Origin: Epibacterium sp. Ofav1-8
Lineage (GTDB): Bacteria; Pseudomonadota; Alphaproteobacteria; Rhodobacterales; Rhodobacteraceae
DNA: 64,000 nt
Direction of reading: 5' to 3'
Assembly: GCF_022348185.1 (NCBI RefSeq)
Contig: NZ_JAKRFD010000005.1
Span: 1-64,000, forward strand
Both the position numbers and the translations under genes were made by a program. The notes beneath the pieces are model-generated. The model had not been told where the DNA came from, ran no database searches, and saw nothing but the letters and a program-made list of their open reading frames with translations. Positions 52,483 to 62,337 of this stretch are shown piece after piece; positions within the stretch are counted from its first letter, which is position 1; every line of letters starts with the position of its first letter.

Positions 52483-54078
52483 TCAGGCGACGTCGAATTC
52501 CAGCGGCTTGATCTGGGTGAACAGCCCGGTTTCCGCCAGCTTTGCGCGTGCATCCGCGGGGACAGGCGCATCCACATAGAGCAATGCGATTGCTTCACCG
52601 CCCACGGTCGAACGACCAAGGGTGAAGTTGGCGATATTCACATCCATGTCGCCCATGGTGCGCCCCAATGCGCCGATGATGCCCGGTACGTCGTTGTTGG
52701 TGGTATAGAGCATGTGCTGCCCCACCTCGGCGTCGATATTGATCCCCTTGATCTGGATGAACCGGGGCTTGCCGTCGGAAAACACTGTCCCTGCGACGGA
52801 CCGTTCCCGTTTCGCGGTCACGACGGTCACCTTGACGTAGCCGTCAAAGGCCCCGGATTTGTCCTGATTGGTGGTGGAAATCTGGATGCCACGTTCCTTG
52901 GCCACCACCGGCGCGGACACCATGTTCACGTCCGGGTTCACCTTCTTCATGATGCCGGCCACGACAGAGCAGTTGAGCGCTTCGAGATTCATCTCCGCCG
53001 CGACACCATCATAGAGAATATTGATCGCCTTGATGGGCTCATCCGTCATCTGGCCGGCAAAGGCACCGAGGTGATCGGCAAGCTTGATCCACGGCCCCAT
53101 GACCTTGGCTTCTTCGGCCGTGACCGACGGCATGTTGAGCGCGTTTTCAACTGCCCCGGTCAGCAGATAGTTGGCCATCTGGTCCGCAACCTGTAGCGCC
53201 ACGTTTTCCTGGGCTTCGCTCGTTGCGGCGCCGAGGTGCGGCGTGCAGACCACATTCGGCAGATCGAAAAGCGGGTTTTCCTTGGCCGGCTCCACCGAGA
53301 ACACATCAAAGGCCGCGCCCGCAACGTGGCCCGACGTCAGGGCCTCTGCCAGTGCCGCCTCGTCGACCAGGCCACCACGGGCACAGTTGATGATGCGCAC
53401 GCCCTTCTTGGTCTTGGCGAGGTTTTCACGGCTCAGGATGTTCTTGGTCTGATCGGTCAGCGGCACATGCAGGGTGATGAAATCGGCGCGGGCCAGCAGC
53501 TCGTCCAGCTCGACCTTTTCGACCTGCATCTTCTTGGCCTTTTCCTCAGAGAGGAAGGGATCATAGGCCACAACCTTCATCTTCAGGCCCCGGGCGCGGT
53601 CGCAGACGATGCCACCAATGTTGCCAGCGCCAATCACGCCGAGGGTCTTGCCGGTCAGCTCAACGCCCATGAATTTGGACTTTTCCCATTTCCCGGCATG
53701 GGTGGAGGCGGAGGCCTCCGGGATCTGACGCGCCACGGCGAACATCATCGCGATGGCATGTTCGGCAGTGGTGATCATGTTGCCGAAGGGGGTGTTCATG
53801 ACGATCACACCCTTTTTCGACGCGGCGTCCTTGTCGATATTGTCGGTGCCGATCCCGGCGCGGCCAATCACCTTGAGGTTGGTGGCCTGTTCCAGAATGG
53901 TCGGTGTCACCTTGGTGGCGGAGCGGATCGCGAGGCCATCATATTGGCCGATGATTTCAGCCAGTTTTTCCTTGTCCTTGCCCACGTCGGGCAGGAAATC
54001 CACGTCGATACCGCGGTCACGGAAGATCTGAACGGCGGCGTCCGAGAGTTTGTCGGAGATAAGTACTTTGGGGGCCAT
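52483..54078 (-). CDS. serA: D-3-phosphoglycerate dehydrogenase
   Basis: This 531-residue long-form enzyme starts serine synthesis by oxidising 3-phosphoglycerate. The NAD fold is seen in GVIGAGNIGGIVCDRA, and the active-site motif in APHLGAATSEAQENV-like CTPHLGAATSEAQ. The intervening ASB domain and a C-terminal ACT domain (about 455-531, HMLYTTNNDVPGIIGALG) suggest allosteric control, possibly by serine. serC lies upstream on the same strand, 93 bases away. Confidence 0.96.
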   Translation of the reverse strand: MAPKVLISDKLSDAAVQIFRDRGIDVDFLPDVGKDKEKLAEIIGQYDGLAIRSATKVTPTILEQATNLKVIGRAGIGTDNIDKDAASKKGVIVMNTPFGNMITTAEHAIAMMFAVARQIPEASASTHAGKWEKSKFMGVELTGKTLGVIGAGNIGGIVCDRARGLKMKVVAYDPFLSEEKAKKMQVEKVELDELLARADFITLHVPLTDQTKNILSRENLAKTKKGVRIINCARGGLVDEAALAEALTSGHVAGAAFDVFSVEPAKENPLFDLPNVVCTPHLGAATSEAQENVALQVADQMANYLLTGAVENALNMPSVTAEEAKVMGPWIKLADHLGAFAGQMTDEPIKAINILYDGVAAEMNLEALNCSVVAGIMKKVNPDVNMVSAPVVAKERGIQISTTNQDKSGAFDGYVKVTVVTAKRERSVAGTVFSDGKPRFIQIKGINIDAEVGQHMLYTTNNDVPGIIGALGRTMGDMDVNIANFTLGRSTVGGEAIALLYVDAPVPADARAKLAETGLFTQIKPLEFDVA

Positions 54079-54171
54079 TTGCGTTGGTCCTTTGTCTGCG
54101 GGGGCCGGGGTGCGGCCTGAAATAGCGGGAGTGGTTTGGCGCAGCCTGGGCTGACGCCCAGACGCTATCCT

Positions 54172-55317
54172 TTAGCCTTGCGCGGCGATCTCGGCCTCGA
54201 AGGCCCATGCAAGCCACGGCAGCATGGCCTCGATATCGGCCGTTTCGACCGTGCCGCCACACCAGATCCGCAGACCGGCAGGCGCGTCACGGTAAGCACC
54301 GATATCATAGGCGATGCCCTCGGCCTCCAGCCGCTTGGCCACAGCCTTGGCAAAGCTGGCGCCATCCTTGATCCGCTTGTCGGTGAACTTCAGACACACG
54401 GAGGTGTTGGAACGCGTCGCCGGATCATTGGCGAGGTTGTCGATCCAGTCGTTGGCATAGGCAAAAGCGTGGATCGCATCCGCATTGGCATTGGCGCGGC
54501 CAATCAGCCCCTCCAGACCACCAACAGACCGCGCCCAATCGAGCGCGAACAGATAGTCCTCAACCGCCAGCATCGACGGCGTATTGATGGTTGCACCGGT
54601 GAAGATCCCGTCGATCAGCTTGCCGCCCTTGGTCAGGCGGAAAATTTTCGGCAGCGGCCATGCGGGCGTGTAGCTTTCCAGGCGCTCGACCGCGCGGGGG
54701 CTGAGGACGATGACGCCATGCGCGGCCTCACCGCCCAGCACTTTTTGCCAGGAGAAGGTCGTCACATCCAACTTCTGCCACGGCAGTTCCTGCGCAAAGG
54801 CGGCAGAGGTCGCGTCACATATTGTCAGACCTTCGCGGTCGTCTTTGATCCAGTCGCCATTGGGAACCCGCACGCCGGAGGTGGTGCCGTTCCATGTGAA
54901 CACCACGTCATTATCGGTGTCCACCGTCGCCAGATCGACGATGTCGCCATAGTCGGCGGTCTTGACCTCGGCGTCGATTTTCAGCTGCTTCACCACGTCG
55001 GTGACCCAGCCCGCGCCAAAGCTTTCCCAGGCGAGCATCTCGACCTTGCGTTCACCCAGCAGGTTCCACATCGCCATCTCGACCGCGCCAGTGTCGGACG
55101 CGGGCACGATGCCGATCTTGTAGTCTGCAGGGATGCCCAGAACCTCGCGGGTGCCTTCGATGGCGGCGAGAAGCTTCTCCTTGCCGACGGCAGCGCGGTG
55201 GCTGCGACCCAGAGGCGCGCCAGCGAGTTTGGACAGATCATAGGTGGGGGGTTTGGCGCAGGGGCCAGAAGAAAAACGCGGATTGGCCGGCCGCGATGCC
55301 GGTTGTGCAATAGCCAT
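54172..55317 (-). CDS. serC: Phosphoserine aminotransferase
   Basis: This 381-residue PLP enzyme converts 3-phosphohydroxypyruvate to phosphoserine. [13 protein letters not shown] at the start and [14 protein letters not shown] with the PLP lysine identify the alphaproteobacterial/archaeal-type SerC. Start ATG 55317 follows GGAAGGGTAGC. The frame extends upstream 48 codons through the candidate leader RNA and is not coding there. It forms a serine unit with serA, with serB divergent. Confidence 0.95.
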   Translation of the reverse strand: MAIAQPASRPANPRFSSGPCAKPPTYDLSKLAGAPLGRSHRAAVGKEKLLAAIEGTREVLGIPADYKIGIVPASDTGAVEMAMWNLLGERKVEMLAWESFGAGWVTDVVKQLKIDAEVKTADYGDIVDLATVDTDNDVVFTWNGTTSGVRVPNGDWIKDDREGLTICDATSAAFAQELPWQKLDVTTFSWQKVLGGEAAHGVIVLSPRAVERLESYTPAWPLPKIFRLTKGGKLIDGIFTGATINTPSMLAVEDYLFALDWARSVGGLEGLIGRANANADAIHAFAYANDWIDNLANDPATRSNTSVCLKFTDKRIKDGASFAKAVAKRLEAEGIAYDIGAYRDAPAGLRIWCGGTVETADIEAMLPWLAWAFEAEIAAQG

Positions 55318-55380
55318 CAATGCTACCCTTCCAGATAAGCGCCCCTCGTTGGGGAGGGGTGTCCCACCGACAGCGATATG
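55318..55380 (-). ncRNA. Candidate serC leader RNA
   Basis: On the minus strand the 60 bases before serC contain GTGGGACACCCCTCCCC and a hairpin CCCCTC-6-GAGGGG (55342-55360), then TTATCTGGAAGGGTAGC up to the ATG. A conserved serC RNA motif is known in this place in alphaproteobacteria, and position, small size and hairpin fit. I match it by position and shape only. It may be a regulatory element for serine synthesis. Confidence 0.5.
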
Positions 55381-55552
55381 CGGGGGTGCGATTCCGCGCA
55401 ACTGGGAAAATCGACCGTTTGCGCCGCTTTGGAAAATTTTTGCGACCCCGAATGACGCCAATCGGAAACTTCGGAGGCCATGCCTCTCCGGGCTGGTGCC
55501 ACGGGTAAGCCCTCGTTAAGAGAAGACAACCCGCCCTGAACGGAGAACACCC

Positions 55553-56428
55553 ATGTATGTCGCCACCCTGCTCGTGAACCCTGCCAATCCGACGCTGGAG
55601 CCTTCATTGGTCGAGTCGCTGAGGAACGCTTGGGGCGGTGGTGAGGCCCATTGGCTGAACCCCGGCATTGCGGCGGAGTTCACTCTGGAAGCGCTTCCCG
55701 ACAATCAGTGGGAGGTCTGGAACGATCTGCAAGGCATGAGCGTCGACCTGGTGCTGCAACCCACTGAGGGACGGCACAAGAAGATGCTGCTGGCGGATAT
55801 GGATTCAACCATGATCCAGCAGGAATGCATCGACGAGCTGGCGGATGAAGCCGGTGTTGGCGCGCGCGTCAAAGACATCACCGCCCGCGCCATGAACGGC
55901 GAATTGGATTTCGAGGGCGCGCTGACCGAACGTGTGGGATTGCTCAAGGGCCTTTCCGAATCTGTGATCACTGAGGTTCTGGACAACCGCATCACCTTTA
56001 TGCCGGGGGGCCGCGCACTCTTGGCAACGATGAAGGCCAATGGCGCTTATGCGGCGCTGGTCTCTGGTGGATTTACCGCCTTTACCGCGCGTGTCGCAGC
56101 AGAACTGGGGTTTGACGAAAACCGCGCCAATACTCTGATCGTCGCAGAGGGCACGCTGACGGGCGAGGTGGGCCACCCAATCCTTGGCCGCGAAGCCAAG
56201 GTCGAAGCGCTCGAACAAATCACGACACGCCTCGGTATTTCCGAGGCAGACGTGATTGCGGTCGGTGATGGGGCCAATGATCTTGGCATGTTGACCCGTG
56301 CGGGGGCTGGCGTGGCGCTCCACGCCAAACCCTCGGTCGCGGCAGAGTGCAACATCCGCATCAATCACGGCGATCTGACGGCTCTTTTGTATGTGCAGGG
56401 CTACAGCCGGGACGATTTCAAAGGATAA
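55553..56428 (+). CDS. serB: Phosphoserine phosphatase
   Basis: This 291-residue HAD-family phosphatase makes serine from phosphoserine. The nucleophile motif is DMDSTMIQQE (about residues 82-91), the Ser motif LVSGGFTAF, and the metal motif GDGANDLGML. An N-terminal regulatory-like domain of about 75 residues precedes. CGGAG lies 9 bases before the ATG. It is divergent from serC-serA and 4 bases from the TSUP gene. Confidence 0.96.
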   Translation: MYVATLLVNPANPTLEPSLVESLRNAWGGGEAHWLNPGIAAEFTLEALPDNQWEVWNDLQGMSVDLVLQPTEGRHKKMLLADMDSTMIQQECIDELADEAGVGARVKDITARAMNGELDFEGALTERVGLLKGLSESVITEVLDNRITFMPGGRALLATMKANGAYAALVSGGFTAFTARVAAELGFDENRANTLIVAEGTLTGEVGHPILGREAKVEALEQITTRLGISEADVIAVGDGANDLGMLTRAGAGVALHAKPSVAAECNIRINHGDLTALLYVQGYSRDDFKG

Positions 56429-56432
56429 TTGA

Positions 56433-57191
56433 ATGTTCGAAGTCACCTTCGAGGTGCTGCTGCTGTTGATGGCAGCGGGCTTTGCCGCTGGTTTTATTGA
56501 CGCGGTCGCCGGTGGCGGCGGGCTCATCACAGTGCCCGTCCTGCTCATTGCAGGCGCCAACCCGGTCACGGCGCTTGCGACCAACAAGATCCAGGGGCTG
56601 TTTGGTGCGGCCACGGCGGCGATCACCTATGCCCGCGGCGGCCATGTGGACCTTCGGACACAATGGAAACCCGCGGTGATCGCGTTTTTCGCCTCCATCG
56701 GCGGGGCGCTTTTGGTGTCGGTGCTGCCGGTCGATCTGATCCGCTATGCCTTGCCCGTTCTATTGATCGGGATCGCAGTGTTTTTTGCAACCAAGAAAGG
56801 CCTGAACGATGTGGACCGCGCACGCCGTCTGTCGCCTGCGGTGTTTGCGGCCACCATGGTGCCGCTCTGTGCAGCGTATGACGGTTTACTCGGTCCCGGT
56901 GCGGGCAGTTTCTATATGCTGGCGTTTGTGGGTCTCGCTGGCTACGGGGTGCTCAAGGCGACCGCCCACACAAAGCTGCTAAACTTCGCATCAAACGCGG
57001 GCGCGCTGGCGGCTTTTGCGGTTGTGGCAACACCGTGGTGGTTCACCGGCATTGCAATGGGGATCGCCCAGATCGCAGGCGCGCGGGTTGGTGCGGGGCT
57101 GGCCCAAAAACAGGGCGCAAAGGTGATCAAGCCGCTGTTGGTTCTGACGACCGTCACCCTTGCCCTGAAACTGATCTGGGATCTTCTGTAA
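56433..57191 (+). CDS. TSUP-family (TauE/SafE) transporter
   Basis: This 252-residue membrane protein has about seven to eight helices and the family repeats FAAGFIDAVAGGGGLITVP near the start and AYDGLLGPGAGSFYMLA near the middle. Relatives move sulfite, sulfoacetate or other organosulfur anions. It follows serB by 4 bases, so it is co-transcribed; a link to serine or cysteine export is only a guess. Confidence 0.88.
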   Translation: MFEVTFEVLLLLMAAGFAAGFIDAVAGGGGLITVPVLLIAGANPVTALATNKIQGLFGAATAAITYARGGHVDLRTQWKPAVIAFFASIGGALLVSVLPVDLIRYALPVLLIGIAVFFATKKGLNDVDRARRLSPAVFAATMVPLCAAYDGLLGPGAGSFYMLAFVGLAGYGVLKATAHTKLLNFASNAGALAAFAVVATPWWFTGIAMGIAQIAGARVGAGLAQKQGAKVIKPLLVLTTVTLALKLIWDLL

Positions 57192-57209
57192 CCTGCTCAG
57201 CCTGGGCAG

Positions 57210-58217
57210 TTAGAACTGCAGGCCAGCGGCGGGGCGCATGTCGCCACAGTGGATGCCTTTCCAATTGGTAATTGGCGCCGTCATATAGGCCTTGGCCGAG
57301 GGGCTGTTGCGATCAAGCGCGCCAAGGCTGACAAGCAAGGTGGTGATGGCGTTCTCCGCCGCGCGCGTGGTGCCATCCACGACCTTCAGCGCGACCCCCA
57401 GCTCTTGCTCGGGGAGGATGGCGACAAATACACCCTCCGCCCCGGTTTTGACAGCGACCTTGCCCCCCATATCCCGCATCAAGGCCGTGCAGGCGCGACC
57501 TTCGCCAGCCACCAGCTCCGGATGCAGTGCCATGGCTTCGCGCAACTGTACCGCCGCATCATCAGCGCGCCCGTCGCGGGTGTGTGCCGAAGCAAACCAG
57601 CCCATGGCCCGTGCAAGTCCCGTGATGGTGCAGGCGAAATTCGGGGCGGAACAGCCGTCGATGCCGTAGGTGGGGCTGGTTTCCCCGGTGGCTTCCTCGA
57701 AGGCCTCCTGACAGGCCTGCTGAACCGGATGGTCGATCTCCACATATTCAGCCCCCGCCCCCAGATGCTGCGAGAGCGTCAGGAAGCCCGCGTGTTTGCC
57801 CGAGCAATTGTTGTGGATCTGGCAGGGGCTGTCATCCTGTTTGATGAGCCCATGCATCACCTCCTTGTCGCGTGGCATCTGTGCGCCGCAACGTAAATCC
57901 CGCTCGCTCAGCTGGAGCTGTTCGAGCCAGGTGGTCACCCGGTCGACATGAATACGGGCGCCGTTGTGTGAAGCACAGGCCAGCGCCAACTGTTGCGATG
58001 TCAGCCCGTAGCGCGCCGCCGCGCCCGAGGTCAGAAGGGGCAGCGCCTGCACCATCTTGCAGGAACTGCGCGGATAGATCGCCTGCTCCGGATCACCCCA
58101 GGCACGCACCACCTCGCCCTTGCCATTGCAAATCACGGCATGACCGAAGTGCTGGCTCTCGAGCAGCGTGCCCCGCCAGATTTCGGTGAACGGAGCGGGT
58201 GCATTCGGACGGGTCAT
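57210..58217 (-). CDS. L-asparaginase (Rhizobium etli-type)
   Basis: This 335-residue hydrolase turns asparagine into aspartate and ammonia. RSSCKMVQALPLL (Ser/Lys pair), CASHNGARIH and NNCSGKHAGFL are the conserved segments of the thermolabile/ReAV-type family, unrelated to the E. coli type II enzyme despite similar function. ATG 58217 (MTRPNAPAP) is chosen over an upstream start that adds 15 residues. Confidence 0.9.
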   Translation of the reverse strand: MTRPNAPAPFTEIWRGTLLESQHFGHAVICNGKGEVVRAWGDPEQAIYPRSSCKMVQALPLLTSGAAARYGLTSQQLALACASHNGARIHVDRVTTWLEQLQLSERDLRCGAQMPRDKEVMHGLIKQDDSPCQIHNNCSGKHAGFLTLSQHLGAGAEYVEIDHPVQQACQEAFEEATGETSPTYGIDGCSAPNFACTITGLARAMGWFASAHTRDGRADDAAVQLREAMALHPELVAGEGRACTALMRDMGGKVAVKTGAEGVFVAILPEQELGVALKVVDGTTRAAENAITTLLVSLGALDRNSPSAKAYMTAPITNWKGIHCGDMRPAAGLQF

Positions 58218-58444
58218 GGCGCGGGCTCTTTGCTTTGGTGTGTATTCGACGCTAGCTGACAATCAAATCCCCGGGTTTTCAAGGAAAAGACGGCAGAATC
58301 CCGCCAAACCCGGCATTTGCGCATGGCCCTTGTTCCGCTAATATGCTTGTGTCAAGGATCATGAGGCATGGGCTAAGACGGTGTGGCAAACATCGCGGGC
58401 GCCCGGGGACATTAATGAAAAAGACAGTCTTGGAGGCGGGACGC

Positions 58445-58978
58445 ATGGCATTGAAATTCGGTCGCTTGGCAAGCGCGCTCTTGGTGGCTGGCATGGCCAC
58501 CGCTGCAGCCGCGCAGCAGGAAACGACGGAAAATCGCGTGGGCGCTCATGTGGATTGGAGCGTATTCGAGGAAACCTCTCCGCGAGAGTGTATTGGCGTT
58601 TCGGCGCCCAAAGAGACGGTGAACACCCGTGATGGCCGTGTTGTAGCCGTCCGCCGGAGTGAAATCCGGCTGTTCGTGTTCTATCGCCCCGACAGCGAGA
58701 ACAAGGGACAGGTCACATTCACCGGCGGTTACCCGTTTGCACCGGGCTCCACGGTGAACATGCAGATTGGTGATTCCGAATTCGAACTGTTCACAGAAGG
58801 CGAATGGGCATGGCCCGCAACGCCAACCGATGATGCCAAAATCATCACCGCAATGAAACGTGGTACGGACGCGACGCTTACAGCCCGCTCCTCGCGCGGG
58901 ACCCAAACCAAGGACACGTTTTCGCTGCTTGGCTTCACAGCCGCGATCGAAGACGCGGAAAAACGCTGCGCCGGCTGA
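58445..58978 (+). CDS. IalB-like (invasion-associated locus B) exported protein
   Basis: This 177-residue protein has a signal peptide (LASALLVAGMATAAAAQ) and the IalB-family pattern WSVFEETSPRECIGVS, VRRSEIRLFVFYRP and a late EDAEKRC. The two Cys may form a disulfide. The family is widespread in alphaproteobacteria and its function is unclear; the name comes from Bartonella. GGAGG precedes ATG 58445; ATG 58415 would give a longer signal. A strong terminator follows. Confidence 0.83.
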   Translation: MALKFGRLASALLVAGMATAAAAQQETTENRVGAHVDWSVFEETSPRECIGVSAPKETVNTRDGRVVAVRRSEIRLFVFYRPDSENKGQVTFTGGYPFAPGSTVNMQIGDSEFELFTEGEWAWPATPTDDAKIITAMKRGTDATLTARSSRGTQTKDTFSLLGFTAAIEDAEKRCAG

Positions 58979-59006
58979 CAGACCCGGGCATCCTGCAAGA
59001 ATGTGG

Positions 59007-59037
59007 CGGCGAAGCACGAGCTTCGCCGTTTGCTTTT
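59007..59037 (+). terminator. ialB terminator
   Basis: CGGCGAAGC-ACGA-GCTTCGCCG forms a 9-bp stem and is followed by TTTGCTTTT. It lies 28 bases after the stop. Confidence 0.88.
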
Positions 59038-59200
59038 GTGGCGCACAGCTCGCACTCGGAGGCGTTTTCGGTTAGACCATTGGGGCGGCGCGCGGCCAAC
59101 GCATAGCGGGGTTGAGCGAGAATCCTTTTGATCTGGGCCCAATCTCCTATATAGAGCCGCATCCAGCCCCGTTTTGACACAAGCCAGCGAGACCCGTCTC

Positions 59201-60394
59201 ATGACAGCCTCAGCGCCGATCACCCAAGATGTTCTGACCCTGCCCCGCAAGGAGCCGGAAGGCGGCAAGATCAACCTTGTCGGTCTGACCCGCGACCAGA
59301 TGCGTGCGGTCCTGATCGAGAACGGCACAACCGAAAAGCAGGCCAAGATGCGTGTCGGGCAGATCTGGCAATGGATCTACCAGTGGGGCGTGCGCGACTT
59401 TGCGGAGATGACCAATCTCGCCAAGGCCTATCGCGCCCAGCTTGAGGAAAAGTTCGATATCCGCATTCCAGAGGTGGTGTCGAAGCAGGTCTCCACTGAT
59501 GGCACCCGCAAGTATCTGGTGCGGATCGACGGCGGCCACGAGGTCGAGGTGGTCTATATCCCCGAGGATGATCGCGGCACTTTGTGCATCTCCTCGCAGG
59601 TTGGTTGCACGCTGACCTGTTCCTTCTGTCACACGGGCACACAGAAACTGGTGCGCAACCTGACGCCTGCCGAAATCATCGGTCAGGTGATGATGGCCCG
59701 CGACGACCTCGAGGAATGGCCGACACCCGGCGCGCCAAAGGACGAGACGCGCCTTCTGTCCAACATTGTTCTGATGGGCATGGGCGAGCCGCTCTACAAC
59801 TTTGAAAACGTGCGCGACGCAATGAAGATCGCGATGGACCCCGAAGGGATTTCGCTCTCGCGTCGCCGCATCACGCTATCGACCTCCGGGGTGGTGCCCG
59901 AAATCGCGCGCACCGCCGAGGAGATCGGCTGCCTGCTGGCGATTTCCTTCCACGCCACCACCAACGAGGTGCGTGATGTGCTGGTGCCGATCAACCGGCG
60001 TTGGAACATTGACGAGCTGTTGCAGGCGCTATCGGATTATCCCAAGGTCTCGAATTCCGAGCGGATCACCTTTGAGTATGTGATGCTGGATGGGGTGAAC
60101 GATTCCGATGAGGATGCGCATCGGCTGCTGGACCATATCAAGCGCTACAATATTCCGGCCAAGATCAACCTCATTCCCTTTAACGAGTGGCCCGGCGCGC
60201 CTTACAAGCGGTCCTCGAACAACCGTATCCGGGCCTTTGCGAACATCATCTATCAGGCGGGCTACGCGTCGCCGATTCGCAAAACCCGTGGCGATGACAT
60301 CATGGCCGCCTGCGGACAGCTCAAATCCGCAACCGAGCGCGCCCGCAAGAGCCGCAAGCAGATCGAGGCCGAGGCAGGTGTCGCCAAAGGCTGA
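59201..60394 (+). CDS. rlmN: Dual-specificity RNA methyltransferase RlmN
   Basis: This 397-residue radical-SAM enzyme methylates A2503 of 23S rRNA and A37 of some tRNAs. The iron-sulfur motif is [12 protein letters not shown] (Cys about 135, 139, 142), and the methyl-carrying Cys is in DIMAACGQL near the end. ATG 59201 is chosen; a TTG 27 bases earlier is unlikely. It is monocistronic in appearance. Confidence 0.96.
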   Translation: MTASAPITQDVLTLPRKEPEGGKINLVGLTRDQMRAVLIENGTTEKQAKMRVGQIWQWIYQWGVRDFAEMTNLAKAYRAQLEEKFDIRIPEVVSKQVSTDGTRKYLVRIDGGHEVEVVYIPEDDRGTLCISSQVGCTLTCSFCHTGTQKLVRNLTPAEIIGQVMMARDDLEEWPTPGAPKDETRLLSNIVLMGMGEPLYNFENVRDAMKIAMDPEGISLSRRRITLSTSGVVPEIARTAEEIGCLLAISFHATTNEVRDVLVPINRRWNIDELLQALSDYPKVSNSERITFEYVMLDGVNDSDEDAHRLLDHIKRYNIPAKINLIPFNEWPGAPYKRSSNNRIRAFANIIYQAGYASPIRKTRGDDIMAACGQLKSATERARKSRKQIEAEAGVAKG

Positions 60395-60564
60395 TTGGCC
60401 TGCAGCCTTCTTTGATGTTGCTGTGGTCACGGCACTGGATATTTCTGTCCACAAACCCCGATCCTGTTAAAGAACGACATGATTGATCGGTCCTGAACAG
60501 GTGGGCGCAGGCGCGGCTGCTATCGCAAACAGGCGACCTTGCCTCAGATCACAAGAGCGCCCGC

Positions 60565-60720
60565 ATGAAGCCTCTGACCTCACTTCCTGCCGTTGCCCTC
60601 GGCACTGGCATAGCAGCGACCGCCGTGTCCGACGCCCCGATGCGCAACGCCACCGTGCCGGACCTGAGCCCGGAGCGCCTTGTCGAGATCGCGACGGACA
60701 TCCTGACCCTGGCCGACTGA
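60565..60720 (+). CDS. Small hypothetical protein (51 residues)
   Basis: A short frame encodes a 51-residue protein starting MKPLTSLPAVALGTGIAATA, an N-terminus with a hydrophobic stretch that could be a membrane anchor or signal. It ends in an acidic VEIATDILTLAD. A terminator comes 20 bases later, which supports a real transcript. No ribosome site is strong and no family is recognised. Confidence 0.45.
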   Translation: MKPLTSLPAVALGTGIAATAVSDAPMRNATVPDLSPERLVEIATDILTLAD

Positions 60721-60739
60721 TCATTCGCCCCGCTGCAAC

Positions 60740-60770
60740 GGCGCGCCCATCAGGGCGCGCCTTATTATTT
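60740..60770 (+). terminator. Terminator after the 51-residue ORF
   Basis: GGCGCGCC-CATCAG-GGCGCGCC (60740-60761) followed by TTATTATTT is a classic intrinsic terminator. Confidence 0.85.
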
Positions 60771-60874
60771 CCCAATTTTAGCAAAAATTGCGCCATTTGC
60801 CGCCGACAATCTCTGAATCAGAAACAGTGCGCGGACATCAACTCCGCACGGCAAGCAGAGCAAGGGGCAGACAG

Positions 60875-61078
60875 ATGATTGGACAGCAGACCGCAACAAT
60901 GGACGACGGCATTCTCTCGCTGGTGCGAGAGGAGCGGCGCAAGGCCTTGAGCCCGCGTGAATGGCAGTTTCGCCTGCGCGGCTACGGGTATGCCATCCGC
61001 GACGAAGACGGGATGCAGGTGCTGACGCGTCTGCCGCGCGGCGAGGCCCTTGGTGTGCTGCCTGCTGACATGAGCTGA
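60875..61078 (+). CDS. Small hypothetical protein (67 residues)
   Basis: This 67-residue soluble protein contains SPREWQFRLRGYGYAIRDED and ends with LPRGEALGVLPADMS. The compact, charged and aromatic pattern looks like a folded small domain. AGGGGC lies 9 bases before ATG. An upstream in-frame start at 60788 seems less likely. No family recognised. Confidence 0.6.
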   Translation: MIGQQTATMDDGILSLVREERRKALSPREWQFRLRGYGYAIRDEDGMQVLTRLPRGEALGVLPADMS

Positions 61079-61183
61079 TCGCGCAGCCATGCCCCCATAG
61101 ACTTATGGTCTGATCGACTCCCGACGTTCCCACAAACGTTCCCACCCCACCCAAAAGGGACACCCCCATTTGACCATAAGCTT

Positions 61184-61234
61184 CCGCCCTTACGGGCGGA
61201 CCCGCGCGCCGGGCCCGTTGGGCCCGGCGCGCGG
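61184..61234. repeat. Paired extragenic hairpins, second locus
   Basis: CCGCCC-TTAC-GGGCGG (61184-61199) is followed 2 bases on by a perfect 15-bp stem (61202-61216 with 61220-61234) and a GTT loop. It has the same plan as 26675-26741 but a different sequence. Upstream the spacer also has a short direct repeat, CGTTCCCA, at about 61125-61142. Confidence 0.75.
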
Positions 61235-61247
61235 CCGTTCACCGCAG

Positions 61248-61291
61248 GCGCTGACGCTTCCATCGGACGGTCGGAGCGAAGTCGTCAGCGC
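61248..61291. other. Hairpin overlapping the stop of the LOG-family gene
   Basis: GCGCTGACG (61248-61256) and CGTCAGCGC (61283-61291) pair over 9 bases. The right arm contains the LOG gene stop codon (61285-61287). No T-run follows on either strand. Confidence 0.5.
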
Positions 61292-62133
61292 TCCCGACCG
61301 GGAAGGTTCTGCCGGGCCGGTACCGGGTTCCAGGCGTCGATCACCGCGATCGCTTCATCTGCGCTTTCGACGAATTTGAACAGGTCGAGATCCTGTTCTG
61401 AAATGGTACCAGCGTCGGCAAGCGCCTCCCAGTTGATGATCTTTTCCCAGAAGCTGCGGCCAAACAGCAGGAAGGGCACCGGCTCCATACGTCCGGTCTG
61501 GATCAGTGTCAGCGCTTCGAACAGCTCATCAAGCGTGCCAAACCCGCCGGGAAAGACGCAGATCGCCTCTGCCCGCATCAGGAAATGCATCTTGCGGATC
61601 GCAAAATAGTGGAAGTTGAAACACAGCTCCGGCGTCACGTATTCATTTGGCGCCTGCTCATGCGGCAACACGATGTTGAGGCCGATCGACTCGCCCCCCG
61701 CATCGACGGCGCCGCGGTTGCCAGCCTCCATCACACCGGGGCCGCCCCCTGTTGCCACCACATGACGGCGCCCGCCGGTCGCCTTTGACTTTTCCGTCAT
61801 CTTCTGCGCGAAGCTGCGGGCTTCGTCGTAGAAATGGCTCAGGTCGGCAAGTGTTTGGGTGCGCGCCTTGTCCTTGTCACGCGGCGCCGGGATACGGGCC
61901 CCGCCAAACATCACCACGGTGCTTTCAACGCCTTTCTCATCCAGCATCAACTGCGGCTTCAACAGTTCCAGCTGCAAGCGCACCGGGCGCAATTCCTCGC
62001 GGCACAGGAACCCCTCGTCGGCAAAGGCAAGCTGATAGACCGGTGACTGGGTTTGCGGTGTCACTGGCACATGTTCCGCACGGCTGCGGTCGGCGCGGGC
62101 ATCCGGGAAACGGCTGTGGCGGTCGTCACTCAT
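61285..62133 (-). CDS. LOG-family protein (TIGR00730-type nucleotide phosphoribohydrolase-like)
   Basis: This 282-residue Rossmann-fold protein has ATGGGPGVMEAGNRGA and the LOG motif PGGFGTLDELFEAL. LOG proteins release free cytokinin bases from their nucleotides; bacterial members also hydrolyse AMP or act on other nucleotides. About 70 extra N-terminal residues precede the core. ATG 62133 (MSDDRHSRF) is chosen. It is divergent from the PLP dehydratase. Confidence 0.88.
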   Translation of the reverse strand: MSDDRHSRFPDARADRSRAEHVPVTPQTQSPVYQLAFADEGFLCREELRPVRLQLELLKPQLMLDEKGVESTVVMFGGARIPAPRDKDKARTQTLADLSHFYDEARSFAQKMTEKSKATGGRRHVVATGGGPGVMEAGNRGAVDAGGESIGLNIVLPHEQAPNEYVTPELCFNFHYFAIRKMHFLMRAEAICVFPGGFGTLDELFEALTLIQTGRMEPVPFLLFGRSFWEKIINWEALADAGTISEQDLDLFKFVESADEAIAVIDAWNPVPARQNLPGRER

Positions 62134-62337
62134 ATCAAATCTTGCCTGTCTTGGGGTCAAAAAGGTCAGACCCCCTCATAGCCCGGAAGCAACACTCAAA
62201 CCAGCGCCGTGATCGCGCCAATCCAGATGATCCCGACAAAACGCCCCCAGCGACGAAGCGACCATCCCCTCTGCGCATCTGGTTGCGAAATTAAAGGTTC
62301 GTGCCTAGGGTTCGGCGCAAATACACTGAGGCGAGGT

